A DNA stretch of 64,000 nt from Toxonevra muliebris (taxonomy: Eukaryota; Arthropoda; Insecta; Diptera; Pallopteridae), in the NCBI GenBank assembly GCA_963691655.1, contig OY829326.1, positions 86,793,235-86,857,234 of the forward strand, given 5' to 3'. Made by a program: the position numbers and the translations under genes. The first letter of the stretch is position 1; each line of letters starts with the position of its first letter. Of this stretch, positions 56,595-64,000 are shown piece by piece. The notes under the pieces were generated by a model that was given only the letters and a program-made list of their open reading frames with translations, was not told the origin of the DNA and made no database searches.

Positions 56595-58332
56595 TCAGTC
56601 GCGGTTGTAGATGGGAGTACTGTGCCTTCCCACTTCACTCGCGGCTGATGATGGTAGAGTATCGTCCTCCACCTCGACCACGGCTGAGGGCACTTCTTCC
56701 ATTACCTTCGGCTCGTCATTGCTGACTGTAGCCTCTGGTTCAGGATTCGAGGTGTCCTCTTTCGTAGACCTTCTGTGCACTCCTTGCACCATGACATCAA
56801 CAAACAGGTAGTTGATGACGCCACCAGAAGTACGGATGGCTTCAAACGACAGCTGTTCCACTACCTTCGGCTCGTCATTGCTGACTGTAGCCTCTGGTTC
56901 AGGATTCGAGGTGTCCTCTTTCGTAGACCTTCTGTGCACTCCTTGCACCATGACATCAACAAACAGGTAGTTGATGACGCCACCGGAAGTACGGATGGCT
57001 TCAAACGACAGCTCATCCATACTTATCGTCAGTAACTGACCATTTCCTTCCTCACGAGCCTTCAATGCCTTCCAGAAGTTCGTTCGGACGCCCTCGTTTT
57101 GAGCATTGAGTAGGGCCAGTATCCGTTCTGACGTCTGGCCCAAGCTCCTGGGGAAGAAAATAGTCACCACATGCGACTTGGGAACATCATCACCTACACA
57201 TGAAATGAGAGGGGGTCCATTCCAGGCCGTTAGCTTCGGGACTACTCCTTTCAGCCATTCGGCTGACTGCACATCTTTGCAGTCGATGAGTAGATAACCC
57301 GGCCTGAAATGGATACTCTCAAACTTCAGCTTGTGTGCCCATCCCTTTGCCACCTTTTCCAGGATGGCGTCTTCTAGGGCCGAAAGCTGCTCGGGTGACA
57401 ATAATACCTCGGGATATTCCCTTGGTAACACTGCCATCCTAACTGCTTTCGCAACCCCCGCGTACGTCTTGCCACACACCACTCTTTCTGCAGATGAGCC
57501 TGCCACCACCGTATCCGTCCTCGGTTTCTTCACCTCCTGTTTTTGCGGTGGAGTGATGACCGAGCTTCCCCTTTTCCTTTCTCGAGGTTCCTGGGAAGTA
57601 TCTTCGGACGGTTTGGCTTTATGCTCCTCTGCCTTCTTCCTTGCTACTGCAGATCCAGCCCCTGCTCCAGGTATCTACGATACCACCTGGAACCTGCCCC
57701 ATTAAGGCTCTTCCTTAGTGAGTCGTCCATACACCTGGCTGCCCAATTGGTGGTACCTTCAACTCGAGCCGTTTGTGCACCCTGGGGTAACTTTTCCCCG
57801 TCGATGTCTCCGTAGCATTAGCCGCTGGTGCGAATGCACTAGCCACCTTTGCTAGAAAGACATCTCGAGCTCTCACAGAAGTCACACCAGCCGGTGCTGT
57901 TGCATTGGCCGCTGAGACCTCTGTATGAGCTGTACTGGGTACGATGCAAGTCGCTTGTGTGGTTACCACGGGCGCTGGTGCTATTGCTCCAGTTCCCGCG
58001 GCTAACACGGTCACTGGTGCTATTGCACTAGTTCCCGCGGCTACCACACCAGCGTAAGTCATTGTAGGGGACTCACCTATCGGTGCTAATGCACTGATAG
58101 CAGGTACCCCTACCTTGGTTTTGCTGGTCATCGTACGGTTACCCTCAAAGCTCCGTCTTGGCATAGGTTCAGTCGTTGCCTGACACCTTGCTGGCCCTTT
58201 CGACCTGAGTGAACCCCTGCTTGTGGAAGCTCGCAGATCTTCATCACGTAGCTCATCCTCCATTCGATCTGCGAGTTCCGTTGCGGTTAATCCCCGCTGG
58301 TTTACATTTTTTCTTTTGTTTTGTCTGCTCAT
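56595..58332 (-). pseudogene. LINE ORF1 (gag-like) with DUF4780-like domain, frameshifted
   Basis: The first frame (58332-57715) starts MSRQNKRKNVNQRG and is Ala/Thr/Val/Pro rich (repeats like TSAIAPVTVLAAG), a disordered N-terminus. The second (57533-56595) holds a folded domain with LPREYPEVLLSPEQL, FESIHFRPGYLLIDCKD and WLKGVVPKLTAWNGP, as in insect LINE ORF1 proteins carrying DUF4780 (from memory). The two are in different frames with a stop after VWTTH, so at least one frameshift separates them. The C-terminus contains an in-frame 53-residue duplication. Presumed role: RNA-binding ORF1 protein of the retrotransposition particle. Confidence 0.75.
56703..57014 (-). repeat. In-frame 159-bp tandem duplication in ORF1
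   Basis: Copies 56703-56861 and 56862-57014 are almost identical (period 159 = 53 codons). Each encodes LSFEAIRTSGGVINYLFVDV and an acidic segment ending NDEPKV. The near-identity shows it arose late. Confidence 0.95.
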
Positions 58333-58893
58333 ATTGAAATACGACCACTAGCCTGTCTGAGCGGGCTTGGCGGTCAACTATAGAAGCGGGAAGGGGTTGG
58401 TCCGCCATGACATAGCCCGACTGCCATGGTAAAGCCATAGTTACTCCTTGAGGCGGCCGTGTATCAAGGAGGCTCCGTTCGCAGACAGCATATTCTTAAC
58501 ACTAGTATCAGACGCACACGGGTCTTATGTGCTGATTTCACATAGGTAGAAGTACCTGTGTAAAAACAGACGTAGGATCCGTGCACACCAGTCTACTAGT
58601 GTTAATCCCCTGACTGCCAAACCAATAGGCACGGGTCGCGTGACACCCTGGATTAGGGGAGTTTTTATTTAAGAGGGTTTGCTCCCTCCGCCTGAACTAT
58701 CTTAGCCAGTTGCATATCAGACATCTGATGTGCTCTGTTACCAGATAACAGTTTGCGTATCAGTCATCTGACATGCAACTGTTTCCAGCCGTCACCACGA
58801 GGAGGTGTTAGTCCACACTTCCATCATATCACTTAATTACGGCACACATCGAAATGTGCGTTGGTCCCCTTAAGTGACTGATGGCATGACAGC

Positions 58894-59099
58894 CTATTGG
58901 GCCTTATGGCCGCTTCTAAGGCGGTCATAAAGCCTAAAAAAATTAGGCATTGCGACCGCTTCTACACTGGGCGTTATGACCGTTTTCGAGGCGGTCATAG
59001 CGCCTAAAACGATTTTGGGCGTTATGGCCATTCCTAGGGCGGTCATAACACCCATAATTTTTTTGGGCGTTATGGCCATGGGCGTTATGTCCGGGCACC
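58894..59099. repeat. Hairpin cluster GGCGTTATGACC / GGTCATAACGCC
   Basis: Alternating direct and inverted copies of GGCGTTATG(A/G)CC occur at least four times in 200 bp, with 6-12-base loops such as CATTCCTAGGGC. The left end of the TIR element (51683-51810) has the same arrangement. These are subterminal inverted repeats of the 51677-59099 element. Confidence 0.8.
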
Positions 59100-59365
59100 T
59101 TTGGTATTTGATGTCCGATATTCATAAATGATATATTGTTGTAAACGTCTGGACAAGTGCAATATTTCCTTCTTAGATGTTATTCATCTCTGAAGTCATA
59201 TTTCACTAGTGAAGTCTGTTACTCAAAGTAGCATTTTTATTTTTCAAGAAATTAAAGCCCTTAAAAAACCATTAAATTCTTGCCCAAGAAGTGTTCAATT
59301 AAATCCGTAAACAAACAAGTTATAGCTACTTAGATTATTGATGCAATTCTAATTTACATTATTTT

Positions 59366-60299
59366 TCATAATATTCAATTGTTCATACATATGTCAGCAA
59401 TTTTTAGCGTAACTTATTAAAAATAAAAAATATCCTGTTCTTTAAGGTAAAATATTGTAGGTACTAGAGAGCTGCACGAGTGAGTACGGCATCGTACAAG
59501 GACAGGTATAATTACGCATTTGACGAATTCAACGATGTCTTCATGTACTCGCATAATCGTCTACGCATTTACGAGTAGTAATCGGCATCGTGGCATCGCA
59601 TGATTATATTTTTTTTTTTTTTTTATTTGCTTAACTGAAGAAAATTAACTGATTTTTTATATGAATGCATTTAAAAATTATTTTGTTTGCAAATTTTTTT
59701 TTTTAATTGAAGTATTTAATTTTATTGATTTTAATGTAAATAATAAAATAGGAAATAATTAATTTATTCACAAAAATTAGATCGATTAGGAAAAAAGTAC
59801 ATATTATTAATTTTAATATAAATGCAAAAATAGTGAAATAATTAATTTATTTAGAAAATTTAATTAAAATAATAATAATTGTACTATACGCGATCATCTA
59901 CATGCAAAGTTGAATTTGCAAAGAAGAGCACGCAATAAACGATTACTAATGAGTAGGGCACGAAATTCCATTTAAATGCATGTTTTTACTGAGCATCTCA
60001 AAGTTGAAATGGTTGAGTTGTCTTAACGAATCATTAGATTTCCTTTAAAATGGCATTCAATCGTTAGTGCATAATTTACTATAAATGCATATTTTTGGGT
60101 AACTGTGCATATTTTTGCATATTTTACAATAAATGCATATTTTTACATATTTTTTTTTTTTTTAATTACTTGTTTTTAATAATTTTGATAACTTTTTAGT
60201 GAGCTGCGAAAAAAAAATTCAAGTTGACTTGACCAGCATTTGAAAAACCATAAGCATAATTGAATGAACACGTCCGGAAAAAAATAATACAGCCTTTGA
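59366..60299. other. Spacer of fold-back element, left part
   Basis: Holds inverted CGATGC-rich motifs: GGCATCGTGGCATCGCATGA near 59585 versus ACGATGCGATGCGACGATGC near 60925. These look like the ends of the hAT relic. Repeated AAATGCATATTTTT motifs lie at 60080-60150. No gene. Confidence 0.45.
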
Positions 60300-60690
60300 T
60301 TACTACCTCTGCAGCGGCAGAGCTTAAAATATTTGGGTTGGATTTATGTCAAACTTTTATTTCAGCAGATATCCCATTGTATCTTACAATCCACAATTAA
60401 GAAGTTTCACTGCGCAAAACTTATATCGACCAAATATATATTCGTTTATTAAAAGAAATTAAGTCCGCCCTAAAAACCCCTTCTTATGGGTTTCCATAGA
60501 TGAGGCCACAGATATGTAAATTTAGAATTTAATGAAGAAAATTGTTCTAGAAACAACTATTCTATAAATAAATTTTGTTGATGTAGAGCGATCATTTTCT
60601 TTTTAAGACCCGATCGGGAAAGTTTTGCATTTAAAAAAACATGTATTGTTTACGCCAATAAAACAATAAATTAAGATTGATCTCATGATT
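60300..60690 (+). pseudogene. hAT transposase relic
   Basis: Plus-strand frames give TSAAAELKIFGLDLCQTFIS and ADIPLY, then NPQLRSFTAQNLYRPNI in another frame, then VSIDEATD, which matches the first catalytic Asp motif of hAT transposases. After a deletion, VDVERSFSF and YANKT match the C-terminal dimerisation (hATC) region. The core between is missing. Several shifts and stops. Confidence 0.65.
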
Positions 60691-61380
60691 ATTTACATAT
60701 TTACTTAAATTCGATTTGAGTTAAACTTTTTATGTTCATTTTATATTTTTGTTGCTTTTTATAAATTTATTTTATATTTTAAAGTGAATTGTTTTAGTCC
60801 TTTGTTTTTTAAATTATGTGCAATATTTTTGTTTCTTGTTTTACCGAAAATATGCAATTGGAAACAAAATATTTTTTTCGATTTCTTAGTGCTTGAAATT
60901 CCCTGCTCTACTAATTAGTAATACGATGCGATGCGACGATGCCTACGATGCTGAATTTACAGTTACGTATATTGTTGATCAGCTGGTGCTTTTAATTGTA
61001 AATTTTGGGCTTTTGTTTTGAGCTACAACAAAAAAATCGAATTTAATGTAAATTAGAATTGCATCAAAAATCTAAGTAGCTATAACTTGTTTGTTTATGG
61101 GTTTAATTGAACACTTCTTGGGCAAGAATTTAATGGTTTTTTAAGGGCTTTAATTTCGTGAAAAATAGAAATGCATTTAGGGGGGTAGAACTTTGAGTAA
61201 CAGACTGCACTAGTGAAATATCGGACATCAAACACCAAAGTTACGTTGAAAAAATAATTTTGGCTGTTTTTAGGGTGGTCCAAAAAAATTTTTTTTTTTT
61301 GGTTTCGAGATACTCTCCTCATAACTTTCAAATAGGGGGTGTACTTTTCAAACTTTTTTCTTCGACCCACTCGAATGTGT

Positions 61381-61780
61381 ATTTATTTACAATATATGAG
61401 CCGTTGCGTGCGAGTCAAAATCTGATTTTTAGAAATACATTGGTTTTGTAAAAGTGTTGTTCAAAATAGGGTTCTTGTAAAATTTACTTTCCAGATTTAT
61501 AGGCAGCTTTATAGAACACACGTTCAACCTATTATTTTTATTGAATGAAATATAAAAGAAGTAATTTAAAGTAAATGGTTGTTTTTAAATGGCATACAGT
61601 TTATAAGATCTTAGTGCAACCAGCCGATCCCTTCTCCCCCCTCCCCCCCACCCCTTCCATTGTTCCGTTCATCGTCGTTTTACTTATTAGGACAGTATTA
61701 TTTGACATTTATTATTCGTGTTTGGGAATTTTGTGCGAGTGAATGGATAGGTTAGGTTAGGTTTGGAAGGCGTGTGTGAA
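61381..61780. other. Intergenic; LINE 3' boundary region
   Basis: Contains a C-rich tract near 61632-61660 and GGTTAGGTTAGG at about 61750, which in the LINE orientation is a CCTAACC-type 3' tail of the next element. No gene. Confidence 0.4.

Positions 61781-61782
<2 letters not shown>

Positions 61783-61861
<79 letters not shown>
61783..61861. repeat. (TA)n microsatellite
   Basis: About 60 bases of uninterrupted TATATA followed by TATACATGTATGTATATATA. The open frames across it on both strands (Ile/Tyr repeats) are artefacts. Confidence 0.97.
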
Positions 61862-61865
<4 letters not shown>

Positions 61866-61939
61866 AAACCCGCACTTCCACTCGGAAAATTAATTGTCCA
61901 TTGTGATTGCCCTCATTTAATTGCCCGGATGAGGCACGT

Positions 61940-64000
61940 CTCTAACCACGGTTTCCGTCAGCAGTCCAGGTAATGCCTTTATTGAACCATTTGGTTCTCC
62001 GGATGAAGGTAAGAAGATCCGATAGTTCCACTTTCGTTATCTCGCGCGACCCCAAACATTGGCGTCTGCTCATCTGCAGCCTTGGACATTGACATAGAAA
62101 GTGAAGAATCGATTCTGTCTCTTCTTCATCATGACAACTTCTGCACAGTCCGCTCGTTGAAGCATTGGTGCAATAGCACAATGTCCAGTTATGACTCCTG
62201 TGAGCAGACGTACTGCAGATTTGTTGTGCCCTAAGAGGACATTTGTCCTCTTTCTATCTAACCTTGGCCACAAGGCCCGTGAAACTATACAGTCATCTAG
62301 GTTAGTCCAAGCGTCATTTGACAAGCTATGGTATACTCGTCTATTTTCCTAAATAGTTCACACATCTGAGATTGTATAGAGGTATCCGCCTCGTTAATGT
62401 CCATTTCAGAGCCCCTTCTGGCCAATTCTTCTGCTATTTCGTTCCCTTCAATATTGCTATGTCCAGGAACCCAGCAGAGAGTGACCTTGTGGTGCTCGAT
62501 GGCCATCTCTACAATCTCCGATTTAACTATTTTGGATTCTATTGCCCTCATTGCAGCCTGACTGTCAGTAAAGATAGTGATATTCGAAATCGGAATCGTA
62601 CTGTCTTGTAGAAGTCGAGCTGCTTTCTCAATAGCAAAAATCTCTGACTGAAAAACGCTGCAGCTGTCAGGAAGACGATACGACCGCCTTAGCCGGAGTA
62701 GAGACCAGCTCCAGTTCCATTCTCCATCTTTGAGCCATCGGTAAAGATGATAATACCAGCATTACCTGTTACCGAACCCGACTCCCAGTCTTCCCTAGTT
62801 GGATAAAGAGTTGGAATTCTAGTAATAAAATCTAAATTTGAAGTCATATAATCCGTGGCTACATCTAAGTCAGCTTTGATTCCGTTTTGACCCCTCCTCT
62901 TTATCTCACTCAAAATTGTAGAGAGTCCATAGTTTGCTGATCTCCACACGTTGGATTCTCTTAGGTTAAGAGCTCCTTTTGCGGCACAGCCTTGAACAAA
63001 CACCCGTAACGGTAAGAGATGAAATATCATATTCAGACCTTCCTGAGGTGCACTACTTACAGTCCCTGAGATCCCCAGGCTTGCAAGTCTCTGTATTTTT
63101 CCCATGCGAGCTTGGTTGCTCTTCTTACCCAACGCCTGCCACCAGACGAGAGACCCATAGGTGATGATGGGTAGAATGATTGTGATGTACATTCCATGAA
63201 TAACGTACGGCGACAATCTCAATCTTTTCCCAAAGGTCCTTTTACAGGTATAGTATGCAGCCAGTCCCTTCTTCGTTCTCTCTTCGATATTCCTTCTCCA
63301 ATTAAGTTTTGAATCCAGAATGGTACCGAGATACCTTGCTTCCGAAGAGAGATTCAGTGTCACTCCATCCAACTTTGGTAGGGAAAACTTAGGTATTTTT
63401 GTTTTCCTCGTGAACAAGACTAGCTCAGTCTTAGCAGGGTTAACTGCTAAACCATTCCGTCTAGCCCAGTCGGAAATTTCGCCAAGTGCTGATTCCATAA
63501 GCTCACTAATCGTCGATAAGAATTTGCCAGGGATCAATATTGCTATGTCGTCAGCGTAGGCTACCACTCTCGTTCTCTTTTCCTTGAAAGTTGGTAAAAT
63601 CTCATTAACTACTAGGAGCCATAGGAGGGGTGACAACACTCTTACTCACGAAGCCAGTACCCATAGCAGCGTTAATGACTCTGCCTTTCAGCATTGTTCC
63701 AATCCATGCCACTATGAAATCCTTAACTCCATGATCCGTCAACGCCATACAGATGGCTTCCGTGTTTACATTATTGAAGGCTCGTTCAATGTCAAGGAAA
63801 CCTACTAAAGTGTACTCCTTAAAATCTAATGACTTCTCAATGATACCAACAACTTCGTGAAGAGCGCTATCCACTGATCTACCTTTGCGGTATGCGTGCT
63901 GCGCGATGTCCATTGTGTGAATGCTGATAGTCACTCTTATATATATGTCAATTAGCCTCTCAAGTGTTTTTAAAATAAACGATGAGAGACTTATCGGCCT
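61940..64000 (-). mobile_element. Second RNase H-bearing LINE, cut by window end
   Basis: Minus-strand LINE ORF2 from inside the reverse transcriptase (RPISLSSFILKTLERLID at the window edge) to the C-terminal tail near 61990. It is related to the 53235-58890 LINE but clearly distinct. The 3' end lies between 61740 and 61940, adjacent to the TA microsatellite. Confidence 0.85.
61942..63999 (-). pseudogene. LINE ORF2 (reverse transcriptase-RNase H), frameshifted
   Basis: The frame 63934-63605 has AQHAYRKGRSVDSALHEVV and VGFLDIERAFNN (first catalytic Asp). Near 63635 the GxPQGG turn is lost and the frame shifts. The frame 63639-62689 resumes at LSPLLWLLVVNEIL and keeps the active-site box YADDIAIL, the thumb region and the RNase H start FTDGSKMENGTGAG. 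After another shift near 62690, the frame 62551-62297 gives AIESKIVKSEIV and LCWVPGHSNIEGNEIAEELA, and the tail (62181-61942) has CRSCHDEEETESILHFLCQC. The YADD box is intact, but at least two shifts prevent expression of one protein. LOA/R1-group placement is an inference from motifs. Confidence 0.88.

Larger units (their letters stand above)
53235..58890 (-). mobile_element. Nearly full-length RNase H-bearing LINE, inactive
   Basis: GC content rises abruptly. In transcription order: a 5' region 58890-58333, ORF1 (58332-56595) and ORF2 (56471-53290) with endonuclease, reverse transcriptase, RNase H and a C-terminal Cys/His tail. It ends with ACAATACAATACAA repeats at about 53240, a microsatellite-like 3' tail common in LOA/I/R1-type LINEs. 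The internal deletions listed below make it dead. It lies inside the TIR element 51677-59099. Confidence 0.85.
51677..59099. mobile_element. TIR element with 9-bp target duplication (Mutator-like signature)
   Basis: Left end GGTGCCCGGAAATAACGCCC, right end the complement of GGTGCCCGGACATAACGCCC. The 9-mer TTTGGTATT flanks both sides exactly (51668-51676 and 59100-59108). A 9-bp duplication is characteristic of Mutator-like elements. The intact arm of the host fold-back (around 61220) reads across the site without the insert. Most of its length is a LINE inserted later (53235-58890). No MULE transposase was seen. Confidence 0.75.
51530..61380. repeat. Fold-back element split by a 7.4-kb insertion
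   Basis: The right arm (about 61030-61380) is the complement of two left pieces: 51530-51676 (AAAGTTTGAAAAGTTC, GAGAGTATCTCGAAACC, TTTTTTGGACCACCC) and 59109-59365 (CAAACAAGTTATAGCTACTT, AACCATTAAATTCTTGCCC). The break between the pieces coincides exactly with the insertion at 51677-59099. The spacer 59366-61029 contains a hAT relic. Confidence 0.8.

Noticed and set aside
61740..61765. GGTTAGGTTAGG resembling the insect telomere repeat
   Set aside because: Only two or three units, next to a LINE 3' end, where such tails are common; flies lack TTAGG telomeres.
61687..61973. Open frames of Ile/Tyr repeats on both strands
   Set aside because: They are translations of the (TA)n microsatellite.

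Overview
The window looks like repeat-rich, AT-rich chromatin of a higher dipteran insect. A tephritid fruit fly is my guess rather than a demonstration. The evidence is the transposon spectrum (DD34D mariner, Tc1, hAT, pogo-like, Transib, PIF/Harbinger, RNase H-bearing LINEs, copia-like remains), short dipteran-style introns, a TG...CA solo LTR with 5-bp target duplication, and one exon that resembles the start of an insect acid DNase (DNase II). I see no bacterial operons, no CRISPR array and no convincing functional tRNA.

Layout. 1-9.1 kb: two related mariner copies, a 655-bp solo LTR, LINE remnants, a large fold-back repeat, a tRNA-headed SINE and a copia-like gag remnant. 9.1-17 kb: mostly non-coding, with hAT-like and pogo-like non-autonomous elements defined by terminal repeats and target duplications. 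17.04-17.89 kb: one intact 282-codon host-type open frame, probably a secreted protein. 18.1-21.3 kb: nested elements, namely a small hAT MITE beside a hAT element that contains both a mariner and a pogo-like element.

22.67-33.0 kb is the most unusual part. About 22 copies of one unit, several with an open frame of up to 90 codons, are arranged in four arrays of alternating orientation (+, -, +, -), forming large palindromes. In four of the units I measured, an exon-like interval between a polypyrimidine-CAG and a GT is exactly 99 nt. One array ends in a fusion to an eight-cysteine zinc-finger-like frame. I do not recognise the family.

33-45.5 kb: a split Transib (RAG1-like) transposase relic, a Harbinger relic that keeps a 57-bp intron, nested MITEs, the putative DNase II first exon, and a LINE RNase H relic. 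45.5-50.3 kb: a second copy of the LTR (with a TIR-bearing insert) and a degraded Tc1 element. 51.5-61.4 kb: a fold-back element split by a 7.4-kb insertion with exact 9-bp target duplications (Mutator-like signature). That insertion carries a nearly full-length but dead LINE, which itself carries a 249-bp MITE. The far arm of the fold-back supplies the empty site. 61.7-64 kb: a second RNase H LINE, cut by the window end.

With two exceptions (17.0 kb and 42.8 kb) every recognisable coding stretch is mobile-element derived and almost all are broken. The genes therefore do not form a pathway; the window is mainly a record of nested insertions plus one amplified palindromic repeat/gene family.
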